A stretch of DNA of 20,916 nt from a virus. Location of the stretch: positions 1 to 20,916 of the IMG/VR virus record IMGVR_UViG_3300006990_000206; one strand, written 5' to 3'. This document shows, piece after piece, positions 1 through 6,673 of the stretch (its first letter is position 1; the number at the start of each line of letters is the position of its first letter). The translations under genes and the position numbers were made by a program. The notes beneath the pieces were generated by a model. It saw nothing but the letters and a program-made list of their open reading frames with translations, ran no database searches and had not been told where the DNA came from.

Positions 1-41
1 GATTTTAAGTCTGGTGCGTCTACCGATTCCGCCATACTCGC
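1..41 (-). tRNA. tRNA-Leu (UAA), 5' part only, cut by the window edge
   Basis: Read on the minus strand from 41 down to 1, this is the 5' half of a tRNA. It shows acceptor strand GCGAGTA, TG at positions 8-9, a D arm with GCG/CGC stem and the GGTAGA loop typical of leucine tRNAs, then anticodon strand CCAGA and loop CTTAAAA with anticodon TAA. The remainder lies beyond position 1. It would read UUA codons, which are common in AT-rich phage genes such as those here. Confidence 0.85.
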
Positions 42-45
42 TTAG

Positions 46-118
46 TGCTTCCTGAGAGGATCGAACTCTCCTTAGGCAAATTATGAGTTTGCTGCATTCA
101 CCAGATTGCTAAGGAAGC
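46..118 (-). tRNA. tRNA with CAU anticodon (elongator Met or Ile2)
   Basis: A complete 73-nt cloverleaf is visible on the minus strand. The acceptor is GCTTCCT/AGGAAGC (7 bp) with discriminator A. The D stem is GCA/TGC, the anticodon stem GCAAA/TTTGC has loop CTCATAA, and the T stem GAGAG/CTCTC has loop TTCGATC. CCA is not encoded. The paired G1-C72 end argues against an initiator tRNA. CAU can also belong to an isoleucine tRNA whose C34 is modified to lysidine (reading AUA); sequence reading alone cannot separate the two. It sits 4 nt from the tRNA-Leu gene. Confidence 0.9.
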
Positions 119-121
119 AGA

Positions 122-209
122 TACCCGTGGATGGATTTGAACCATCTCAAAGCCTCTAATCTGGAGGAAAAGGTTTATAAAACCTCTCTGACTACCAAGT
201 CTCACGGGC
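122..209 (-). tRNA. class II-like tRNA, probable UAU anticodon, atypical
   Basis: The minus strand gives an 88-nt cloverleaf-like fold. The acceptor is GCCCGTG/CACGGGT with a terminal G-T pair, the D arm is short (GAC/GTC, six-base loop), and the T arm GATGG-TTCAAAT-CCATC is clean and fixes the strand. The likely anticodon arm is GAGGT-TTTATAA-ACCTT, giving anticodon TAT (isoleucine AUA). A long extra arm (CCTC/GAGG) follows, a feature normally limited to Leu, Ser and bacterial Tyr tRNAs. The mismatch between anticodon and tRNA class leaves its identity, and even its function, uncertain; it may be a decayed or re-specified tRNA. Confidence 0.6.
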
Positions 210-219
210 TGATAATGAA

Positions 220-393
220 CTACTGAGCGTCGTTATTACTCTCAGTGTGTATTCGTATCAGTTCATCATCAGCAGGCATCATTACTGCTGCTTTACCATC
301 TTCTCTTATAATACCTATGGTTTCACCTTTTTCAACTCTTTCTAAGAGTTTGTCAAAATTATCTTCCCATTCTTTTAGAGTAAAAACTTCCAT
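220..393 (-). CDS. Phd/YefM-like antitoxin-type small protein (57 aa)
   Basis: The ATG is at 393-391 and the TAG stop at 222-220. The start touches the stop of the upstream 62-aa gene, whose last codons supply the GGAGG ribosome site. The protein begins MEVFTLKEWEDNFDKLLERV and continues with KGETIGIIREDGKAAVMMP. This follows the Phd/YefM antitoxin pattern: a short N-terminal strand, a helix of the type NFxxLLxxV, then GExIxIxRxxGxxAVxxP. In known systems this fold binds operator DNA as a dimer and the C-terminal tail neutralises a toxin. Here the tail is very short and no RelE/Doc-like toxin lies next to it, only tRNA genes 11 nt downstream. It may be an orphan DNA-binding regulator or an anti-toxin acting on a host system. 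The family call comes from pattern reading. Confidence 0.65.
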   Translation of the reverse strand: MEVFTLKEWEDNFDKLLERVEKGETIGIIREDGKAAVMMPADDELIRIHTESNNDAQ

Positions 394-582
394 TTACACC
401 TCCAGTGGTTCTGCATAAACCAAAGCATCTTCTGGACAAGTATTGCGAATGACTTCAAGAACACTCATAAACTGATCTACAGTATCACAAATAATCTCTT
501 TGGTGTCTCCTTCACTAGAATAGATGTAGAATGTGCGTTTGGTAGGGTCTACAACACAACGTGTGAGAAACTCGTCTTGCAT
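394..582 (-). CDS. conserved small protein of unknown function (62 aa)
   Basis: The reading frame starts at ATG 582 behind a weak AAGG site. It is the first gene after the sigma-70-type promoter at 607-635 and ends directly against the Phd-like gene, so the two are probably co-translated. The protein has no signal peptide or membrane segment. It contains a strand-rich first half (RTFYIYSSEGDTKEI), a helix (DTVDQFMSVLEVIRN) and three cysteines (C9, C32, C49). I recognise no catalytic motif and do not assign a function. Its promoter type and position beside tRNAs suggest early expression rather than a virion role. Confidence 0.7.
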   Translation of the reverse strand: MQDEFLTRCVVDPTKRTFYIYSSEGDTKEIICDTVDQFMSVLEVIRNTCPEDALVYAEPLEV

Positions 583-606
583 GATGCCTTGGTTGCTTAC
601 TCATAT

Positions 607-635
607 ATTATAGAGCATTCAGGCACGGGTGTCAA
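607..635 (-). promoter_or_regulatory. consensus sigma-70-type promoter for the tRNA/antitoxin cassette
   Basis: On the minus strand, TTGACA (635-630) is followed by exactly 17 bases and then TATAAT (612-607), a perfect match to both bacterial housekeeping-sigma boxes. The predicted start of transcription is near 600, giving a leader of about 18 nt before the 62-aa gene. It would serve that gene, the Phd-like gene and probably the tRNAs, using unmodified host RNA polymerase. Confidence 0.85.
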
Positions 636-642
636 CTGTGCC
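622..642. promoter_or_regulatory. inverted repeat around the -35 box, possible operator
   Basis: GGCAC at 622-626 is repeated in reverse complement as GTGCC at 638-642, with an 11-bp spacer containing the TTGACA -35 box (630-635). A dimeric repressor bound here would block polymerase. The arms are only 5 bp, so chance is possible. Confidence 0.35.
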
Positions 643-643
643 A

Positions 644-2371
644 CTAAGAGAAGCGGTTCCTAACGCCATTATATAAAGATTGAACTTCATTTGATGTTAG
701 TGCTCTGTTATATACACGAAACAGGGATAATTCCATTGGAATTCGATAAAGATTATTACTTTTCCATCCAGCAATTCTTCCGTTACCAGAATTAAAGTTT
801 CTATCTGATGAATCTTCGTTTGTGGGTAAAATTTTCGTTAATGATTGAAGATTGCCATTAATATAAATTTTGTTATTTGTATACGAAACATCAGATCTCA
901 TTTCAAATACATAATGAATAAAATTATCAATCAGACCTAAATTATTAACATTCGTAGAATTAATACCATAAAGATCGCTATTACTAGTGTTAAATCCTAA
1001 TGCAATTGGTGTTCCATTACCTGAAATGGGACCAGACCATACACTATACTTATTCCAACCAAATAGTATATGTCCTTCTAGATCAGTGGTATCAATATCC
1101 GATTCTAATCTTGCAAGTAATTCTACTGTAACTGTAGGTGTATTAGATGTGACATTAGCAACTGTAAAATCTATAAAATCATCAGTGCCATCAAAATCAA
1201 AGCGATTTCGTTCTTCCGATATAGGATCTCGTATGAAATTTGCTGGTGGACTACCACCAAGATTCGAATCATTATTATCAGTCAAATCATACCAAATAGT
1301 TCCTGATCCATAATATGAAGAATTGTTTGATGCATCCAAATGAAGGAAAAGACCTTGAGGAATAGGTAATCCTCCTGGAGTATCTAAATTTTGAATTGCA
1401 CTAATTGCAGAAGCATTTTTTGTTTTTCTTATGTTAACTTCATTTTTAGTATTTTGTATCCCCCAATGAGATAATTCTTTTTCCGATTTATTATCTTTTA
1501 AAGTATTAAGTGTATCACGAAGTGAATCTCGTTCTATTCTTTTTTCTATAATTTGGTCGTAAAGAGAATTAATTTCAGTTCTAATTTCAACACACCTATT
1601 TTGTGCTGCTACACCTGTAAGAGACGTGTTTGTTGCTAGAAGACCACCTGCTCCAGGATAAGACCAACCAATAGCTGGAGTTCCTAGTCCATGTGTTGCT
1701 GCTGGAGTTGTAAGATCAAATCTTCCATCACCAATGTTCGCACCACTGCCATCAGTTCCCAGACCAGTTACAGCACCAGAAGTATTTCTAAATTCTTTAT
1801 TATCTCTTACATTTCTATATCCATATCCAGAATATGATGAATCTAATATTACAGTACTATCTGGATCAAAAGGATTTTCTGCTCCAGCATCATAACCAGG
1901 TCCTGCCATTTTTTCATATATTTTTACAAATTCAACATCATTATTAATAGTAGTAATTGATGAGAATGATGATACAACACCTACATTTCCAACACTGTGT
2001 GCAATTCCAGGATTACAATTGCGACCTGTTGCTTCAGTTGATAAAGTTACTATTTGTTGTTTTAATAAATTAATATCATTATTGAAAGTAATGATTTTAT
2101 TGTCAACCGATGCACATAGTTTTCGTAAAACCTCTGCGTTATTTTTTATTTCTCGTTCTTTATCAGAAATTACATTTTCATCATAAAAAGTTTCCTTTGG
2201 TGTATATTGTGTTTTTGACCAAGTCCCATCTTCAGATTGTTCAATCTTATCAAATATAAGACCTTCTGGTGCTGTTTCGTCCGATTGCTTATCAAAAGCA
2301 CCATCTAAAGAGTTTTGCTCATTTTCAAGAATTTTTATCCCTTGTCTTCTTATTGAGTCATCAATATCCAT
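644..2371 (-). CDS. LamG/concanavalin-like lectin domain structural protein (575 aa), probable host-contact protein
   Basis: The C-terminal part (about residues 335-570) reads as a LamG-type concanavalin-like jelly-roll. It opens with GLFLHLDAS, has FDFDGTDDFIDF, a strand pair with KIYINGNLQ, and ends with the characteristic LFRVYNRALTSNEV followed by LYNG. Such domains bind carbohydrates and are frequent on phage tail fibres and capsid decorations. The first third is rich in charged helices (around residues 80-115 and 265-315), consistent with coiled coils that trimerise, separated by a glycine-rich stretch (about 175-260). The start codon abuts the stop of the S74-domain gene, with GGAGA just upstream, so the two are translationally linked. 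The exact virion location cannot be read from sequence. It is the last gene of the late block before the tRNA cassette promoter. Confidence 0.75.
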   Translation of the reverse strand: MDIDDSIRRQGIKILENEQNSLDGAFDKQSDETAPEGLIFDKIEQSEDGTWSKTQYTPKETFYDENVISDKEREIKNNAEVLRKLCASVDNKIITFNNDINLLKQQIVTLSTEATGRNCNPGIAHSVGNVGVVSSFSSITTINNDVEFVKIYEKMAGPGYDAGAENPFDPDSTVILDSSYSGYGYRNVRDNKEFRNTSGAVTGLGTDGSGANIGDGRFDLTTPAATHGLGTPAIGWSYPGAGGLLATNTSLTGVAAQNRCVEIRTEINSLYDQIIEKRIERDSLRDTLNTLKDNKSEKELSHWGIQNTKNEVNIRKTKNASAISAIQNLDTPGGLPIPQGLFLHLDASNNSSYYGSGTIWYDLTDNNDSNLGGSPPANFIRDPISEERNRFDFDGTDDFIDFTVANVTSNTPTVTVELLARLESDIDTTDLEGHILFGWNKYSVWSGPISGNGTPIALGFNTSNSDLYGINSTNVNNLGLIDNFIHYVFEMRSDVSYTNNKIYINGNLQSLTKILPTNEDSSDRNFNSGNGRIAGWKSNNLYRIPMELSLFRVYNRALTSNEVQSLYNGVRNRFS

Positions 2372-3172
2372 TTAATTCTCCAACGCAATAATTCTTGTTT
2401 TTAATAATTCTATTTCTTTTTGTTGTTCTTGAACTGCACCAACTAGTAATGCTGTAAGTTTATCATATTTTATTGATTTATATGATTTATCGTAAAATAC
2501 TTTAGTTCCAGTCACTTCCGGAACATATTTATCCATTTCCTGTGCAATGAACCCTATTTCTCTTTTTAACACATCATTTTCATCACGATGATCTTTTAAA
2601 AAGATAGAAGGTATTTTTTCCTCTCTCCAATCAAATGAAACGGGATTTAGTTGCATGATTTTATTTAAACATTCTAAATCATCAAGTCTTTTAATATTTT
2701 TTTTCAGTCTAATATCAGAATGCCCGTGAGCTATTGTTTCAACTGGACTACCATTTAAAAACCAAAAACCGTTCAATAAACCTTTAGCTGCACAATTATT
2801 TGATGATGGAGTTACTTCTTTAGTCCCTGGAACAATTTTTGAATACAATCCTGTAATTTTCTGGCAAACAGCATTATATGATGCTTCTAAAGCACCCAAA
2901 GATAAGTTTGAACCAATCTTAATGTGTGATCCTGTATTATTATAAATTCCAACATGATTATTCAATCCAATTGAATTGAAAGATAATGGCGATGTAATAG
3001 AGGGTCCACAAACTAATGAAGCAGTGAATGGCAATGCAGTAGCACCTGCACCAAAGTGTCCCTTATGGCATGATAATGATCCTGGTTCCCAAAGACCAAG
3101 AGGTAATTGTAAAGCGCCACCACCAAGTGGAGTTATTATATCGATACTACCTACTGTCAGACTATCAATCAT
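2372..3172 (-). CDS. tail-associated protein with C-terminal S74 self-cleaving chaperone (266 aa)
   Basis: I place the start at ATG 3172 (MIDSLTVGSI) because GAGGG sits 7 nt upstream; an in-frame ATG at 3211 would lie inside the preceding gene and lacks such a site. The C-terminal ~115 residues are a peptidase S74 intramolecular chaperone. They include the signature SDIRLKKNI, with the expected serine (S152) and lysine (K157) five residues apart, then PVSFDWR, GFIAQE, and a final helical coil with LLVGAVQEQQKEI. In endosialidases and other fibres this domain drives trimer folding and then cuts itself off before the serine. The N-terminal ~150 residues are glycine- and serine-rich, without a family I recognise, and would be the mature part. 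Its neighbours, a beta-helix-like protein and a lectin-like protein, suggest an exposed spike or fibre. Confidence 0.8.
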   Translation of the reverse strand: MIDSLTVGSIDIITPLGGGALQLPLGLWEPGSLSCHKGHFGAGATALPFTASLVCGPSITSPLSFNSIGLNNHVGIYNNTGSHIKIGSNLSLGALEASYNAVCQKITGLYSKIVPGTKEVTPSSNNCAAKGLLNGFWFLNGSPVETIAHGHSDIRLKKNIKRLDDLECLNKIMQLNPVSFDWREEKIPSIFLKDHRDENDVLKREIGFIAQEMDKYVPEVTGTKVFYDKSYKSIKYDKLTALLVGAVQEQQKEIELLKTRIIALEN

Positions 3173-3185
3173 TTTGTTTCCCTCG

Positions 3186-3761
3186 TTATTTGCAAGATTG
3201 TAAGATAGCATTCGTAATAGATGCCCAGTTTCCTGAAAGAATGGCTTTCAAAAATCCTGCGCTAGCAACAGAACTTCCTTTAGAGAAACCACCACTAATC
3301 ATAACTGAACCTACAAAATTTATATTGCCTTCACTTATGATACACATTCTACTTGCAGAAACTCTGAACTCACCACCAGTAGATAATTGTAAATATCCAT
3401 TACATTCTGCCATTATATTACCTTTACCTGCCTCACCATCACTGGCAGTAAAGTAAATATTTCTACCTTTCAGAAAAATATCTCCTGCTTCTGCGTTTAA
3501 AACAATATCTCCAGACTTAGCAACAATTGCTTTACTAGTTAAACCTTGCTTAGATGGATCTCCGTTAACACCAACTACTTCTCCACTAAATCCTTGAATA
3601 ACTTCTTTATAATTGCCGTTTTTTGCATGTGTAAGAGTATTTCCACCAGAAGTTATAGTTGTCAAATCGCGTTTATGATCAACACTATCCACTTCAAGTG
3701 GTCCACAATGAATAAGTGCATGTGGATTTCTTGCTAATGTATAATCGGGTGCATTTGCCAT
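3186..3761 (-). CDS. beta-helix-like virion protein (191 aa), resembles gp5/VgrG C-terminal stem
   Basis: The central part (about residues 80-165) alternates short strands with G-D/N turns, as in SGDIVLNAEAGDIFLKGRNI and GGEFRVSASRMCII followed by EGNINFVG. This pattern resembles the triple-stranded beta-helix of T4 gp5 C-terminus and VgrG spikes. The N-terminus (NPHALIHCGPLEVDSVDHK) is unfamiliar. The gene follows a late-promoter-like octamer at 3781-3788 and has no clear Shine-Dalgarno. Because the gp5-type OB protein at 6674-7216 lacks such a stem, this protein could supply a needle-like part as a separate chain, but that is inference. Its 3' end lies just beyond the start of the S74 gene. 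Confidence 0.6.
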   Translation of the reverse strand: MANAPDYTLARNPHALIHCGPLEVDSVDHKRDLTTITSGGNTLTHAKNGNYKEVIQGFSGEVVGVNGDPSKQGLTSKAIVAKSGDIVLNAEAGDIFLKGRNIYFTASDGEAGKGNIMAECNGYLQLSTGGEFRVSASRMCIISEGNINFVGSVMISGGFSKGSSVASAGFLKAILSGNWASITNAILQSCK

Positions 3762-3780
3762 ATTATATTATTATTTTAAG

Positions 3781-3788
3781 TATTTATT
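3781..3788 (-). promoter_or_regulatory. T4-like late promoter octamer upstream of the beta-helix gene
   Basis: The minus strand reads AATAAATA (3788-3781), matching the NATAAATA late promoter of T4-type phages, 19 nt before the ATG at 3761. It overlaps the stop codon of the 948-aa gene. The motif is AT-rich and could occur by chance, but its position matches the other copies in this window. Confidence 0.55.
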
Positions 3789-6633
3789 AGTAACCAGAAT
3801 ATCCGGAGGAGGACGATACATCACTAGATGATGATGAATTAGTGCTACTAGATGGCGATGAATTAGTGCTACTAGATGTGTTTGAATCAGTAGATGGTGA
3901 TGAATTAGTGCTACTAGATGTGTTTGAATCAGTAGATGATGGAGAACTAGTGCTACTAGATGTGTTTGAATTAGTATATGATGCTGAAGTAGATCCAACA
4001 ACTCTTTGCATATTCTCTAAACTTTCTAATACAGTATCATAAATTATTTGATGAGGTTGAATAGTATGGACCGCACCAACCATTTTTCTTTTGGTATCAG
4101 GGTGATAATGGAATGGACCTGAATATGCATCTCCATTTACATAACCAATATTTGGTCTAGTTTTTCCAACACAATCAATAACTTGAACTAATTTATTAGA
4201 GTCGACAAGTTTATCATTCTCATTTTCCAAGAAAATATTTAGTGGAATAAACTTCAATCTTGCCCTAAATTCTGCACCTGCTCCACTTTTACTAATTATA
4301 GAAATATTAGGTATAGTTGTATATCCGTATCCAGTTTCAAGAATATTAAAAGCAACAATTTGCCCCAATGGATTAATATCAACATAAAATTCTCCACCAT
4401 CACCATCACTTATAACAACCGTATCACCACCAGTATATCCAATACCAGTTGAAATGATATCAACATCGCTAATAATTGCAACAGTATCTCCAGTGCCTGG
4501 TTGAGTAGTGTCAGAACTACCAGGATCTGTAGGATTAGTAGGATCTTCAATTATAACTGATGGAGGATCTACTATTGGATTATTGGGATCTGTGGGATCT
4601 GTTATTGGATTATTGGGATCTGTGGGATCTGTTATTGGATTATTAGGATCTATTGTTGGATCATTGGGATCTGTGGGATCTGTTATTGGATTATTAGGAT
4701 CTATTGTTGGATCATTAGGATCTATGGGATACGTTATTGGATTATTAGGATCAAGTTGTTTAGATACAACTATATTGAGTGTTCTAACATCAGTTTGAAT
4801 AATCGATCCTTCATTCTGACTTTTAATACCATTATCATTTTCTGCTACTAATCTATAAGTTAAAGTAACTCCATTTCCATTTGATGGAATCACTATATCT
4901 TGTGGAATAACTACTGTTAAAGATCCATTTGCAGGGATTTTGGTTATAGTGTTATCAAAAGTAGTATTTTGTAAAGTAGTTTTTTCAGAATTTGTCGTTT
5001 TCCAATCAAGTGTTACAAGATCACCAGGAGTAGCTTTATATGATGTTGCTTTAAACAATGTAATTTTTGGCGGAAGTATATTAATTGGTTCATCTACTTG
5101 TCCATTTCTTAAAACAGTTATAATAATTGTTTTTTCTGTGACTTGAGTTGAAGAATTTTTATTATTATTGCTAGCAACTAAAGTTATCTTCTTTGTTGTT
5201 AAATTTTCTTCGGGACCGAAAGAGACCTCTGATTCTAAAATTGGGAAACTTACAGTACCAACATTAGGTAAATCATCATATAATTCCATACCTTTTATAT
5301 AAATTTTATCAGCATTTATCACACTCCAATTTAAACTTATAGTTCCATCAACTTGTAATGGATTTGGTGATCCAAAAAATGTTTCAATAACGGGTGATCC
5401 ACCATTATAACTATTATTATAATCCGATCCTGGATTGTCTATTACAATCTCTGATATACTTCCAGTTTGATATCCATCTGCATCTAATTCCATAATAACA
5501 AATCCAGATGCATTAGATCCACAACCTGCTGGATCAACAATTTGCACAAAAGGTGGTGTCGTATAATCACTTCCACCACTTATAAGATTTGTCCCTATAA
5601 CTTGCCCGATTGTATTAACAACAGCATCTGCAACTGCACCAGATCCACCACCACCAAAAATTTTAACCTGGGGTAATCCACATTCAAATGTTCCTGTATA
5701 ACATTCACCTGGACTTTGTGATGAATTACCATCTTCACCAAAGAAATCGTCTAATAAACCATCCGCACCTGCAGTGATTTCTCCTGCAAATGATGGGGAA
5801 ATACCAAAATTGAAATTTGAAAAATTATCTTTTTCTGTTTTAGATGGTCCACCCCAAGGCGATAGTGAAAATTCTTTAATTTCTGGACACTCTGGACCAC
5901 CACATAAGAAACCTTGGAATCCAAGAATAAAATCAATAGCAGAAGAAACAGAACCAAAGATTTTACCAACACCACCCAAAATATCATTAATGTTATCAAA
6001 AATAGGTTCCAATATTTTATCAATATCACCAACTAACCTATTAATGAGTGCATTAGTCCATTGTTCCATAGCACAAAATGGTGCCTGCACAATTTGTCCG
6101 ATAAGTGAGTATAAGAAATCACCAACTAATCCAAATAATCCTTTAATTATTTTTTCAAAAGAACAGAAAATTTGATCTACGATTGCAGCAACAATAGATT
6201 CCTTAATTGTTTTCAAGAAATTTGTCATAATCATTTCAAGAGCTGCACTAATAAGTGATTTAATCTTATTAAGAATCCAATTTCTTAATCTTTGAACTAA
6301 TGATTTTAAGACTCCAGCAATAGCACCAGTAATAGCATAAATTGTACTCTTTAAATTTGAAACAGCATTTGTTGCCGCATTAATATAGAAGTTACCATAC
6401 TTTTGAATACCACGTAAGACAACAAAAATTTTCTGTATATTAGTATTAATTTCTCCCAATTTTCCTTGAGATGAACATGGATCACCCTTTTGGTAAATTT
6501 CATCATCTAGTATTTTGGATTTATTATCTATTGCACTACGCCAATACTGCTGCCCAAATAAATTCTGTGCTTCCTCAGAAGTTGCATTACCACCATAAGG
6601 TGTGTGACTAGTTGTTACATTTGATTTTGCCAT
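3787..6633 (-). CDS. large multidomain virion structural protein (948 aa)
   Basis: I know no T4 counterpart. Residues 1-260 are helical and amphipathic with long hydrophobic stretches (AITGAIAGVLKSLV, IIKGLFGLVGDFLYSLIG). Residues about 330-420 and 740-800 carry a repeated motif of the type G-x-GYT-x-x-D/P-x-V-x-I followed by G-x-G-A-x-F. Residues about 420-620 look like two Ig-like domains, the second opening PPKITLFKATSYKATPGDLV and continuing into LDWKTTNS. Residues about 627-687 are a DPNNPITDPTDP-type repeat, and the last ~60 residues are almost pure Ser/Thr/Asn/Asp. Between them, about 828-849, a compact segment has GPFHYHPDTKRKMVGAVH. It has its own late-promoter octamer and a perfect AAGGAGG ribosome site (6651-6645), suggesting high expression. 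Baseplate or fibre-attachment roles are plausible but unproven. Confidence 0.75.
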   Translation of the reverse strand: MAKSNVTTSHTPYGGNATSEEAQNLFGQQYWRSAIDNKSKILDDEIYQKGDPCSSQGKLGEINTNIQKIFVVLRGIQKYGNFYINAATNAVSNLKSTIYAITGAIAGVLKSLVQRLRNWILNKIKSLISAALEMIMTNFLKTIKESIVAAIVDQIFCSFEKIIKGLFGLVGDFLYSLIGQIVQAPFCAMEQWTNALINRLVGDIDKILEPIFDNINDILGGVGKIFGSVSSAIDFILGFQGFLCGGPECPEIKEFSLSPWGGPSKTEKDNFSNFNFGISPSFAGEITAGADGLLDDFFGEDGNSSQSPGECYTGTFECGLPQVKIFGGGGSGAVADAVVNTIGQVIGTNLISGGSDYTTPPFVQIVDPAGCGSNASGFVIMELDADGYQTGSISEIVIDNPGSDYNNSYNGGSPVIETFFGSPNPLQVDGTISLNWSVINADKIYIKGMELYDDLPNVGTVSFPILESEVSFGPEENLTTKKITLVASNNNKNSSTQVTEKTIIITVLRNGQVDEPINILPPKITLFKATSYKATPGDLVTLDWKTTNSEKTTLQNTTFDNTITKIPANGSLTVVIPQDIVIPSNGNGVTLTYRLVAENDNGIKSQNEGSIIQTDVRTLNIVVSKQLDPNNPITYPIDPNDPTIDPNNPITDPTDPNDPTIDPNNPITDPTDPNNPITDPTDPNNPIVDPPSVIIEDPTNPTDPGSSDTTQPGTGDTVAIISDVDIISTGIGYTGGDTVVISDGDGGEFYVDINPLGQIVAFNILETGYGYTTIPNISIISKSGAGAEFRARLKFIPLNIFLENENDKLVDSNKLVQVIDCVGKTRPNIGYVNGDAYSGPFHYHPDTKRKMVGAVHTIQPHQIIYDTVLESLENMQRVVGSTSASYTNSNTSSSTSSPSSTDSNTSSSTNSSPSTDSNTSSSTNSSPSSSTNSSSSSDVSSSSGYSGY
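3833..3962. repeat. direct repeats encoding a Ser/Thr/Asn-rich tail
   Basis: Four copies of a 22-bp unit starting GATGAATTAGTGCTACTAGA begin at 3833, 3857, 3899 and 3941 (the last with changes). The copies at 3857, 3899 and 3941 lie in a 42-bp period. The period is a multiple of three, so unit gain or loss keeps the 948-aa frame. Confidence 0.85.
4573..4752. repeat. short tandem repeats encoding DPNNPITDPTDP-like linker
   Basis: The plus strand repeats blocks such as TTATTGGATTATTGGGATCT and TGTGGGATCT in mixed order. On the coding strand this gives alternating DPNNPI, TDPTDP and NDPTID units, an extended acidic proline-rich spacer at residues ~627-687. One block (about 4725-4740) has drifted and encodes ITYPID in place of ITDPTD. 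Confidence 0.85.
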
Positions 6634-6658
6634 CTATAATTTTACCTCCTTATGCTCG

Positions 6659-6666
6659 TATTTATC
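6659..6666 (-). promoter_or_regulatory. T4-like late promoter octamer upstream of the 948-aa gene
   Basis: The minus strand reads GATAAATA (6666-6659), 25 nt before the ATG at 6633, in the 40-bp gap after the gp5-like gene. It is followed by an AAGGAGG ribosome site. Spacing and sequence fit T4-type late promoters read by a gp55-like sigma factor with gp33. Confidence 0.65.
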
Positions 6667-6673
6667 AATCATA

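Noticed and set aside
122-209. Reading the third tRNA on the plus strand
   Set aside because: The T-arm consensus GTTCAAATC appears only on the minus strand.
3070-3456. Open frame of 128 codons on the plus strand
   Set aside because: It lies antisense to the S74 and beta-helix genes, crosses both, and has no domain, promoter or ribosome site.
3833-4752. Repeat arrays as a CRISPR
   Set aside because: Unit spacing is irregular, no unique spacers occur, and all copies are in frame inside one gene.
4508-4798. Plus-strand frame of repeated GLLGSVGSVI units
   Set aside because: It is only the antisense reading of the DPNNP-type repeat array.
5774-6175. Plus-strand open frame inside the 948-aa gene
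   Set aside because: Its composition mirrors the opposite strand, and there is no start signal or recognisable protein.
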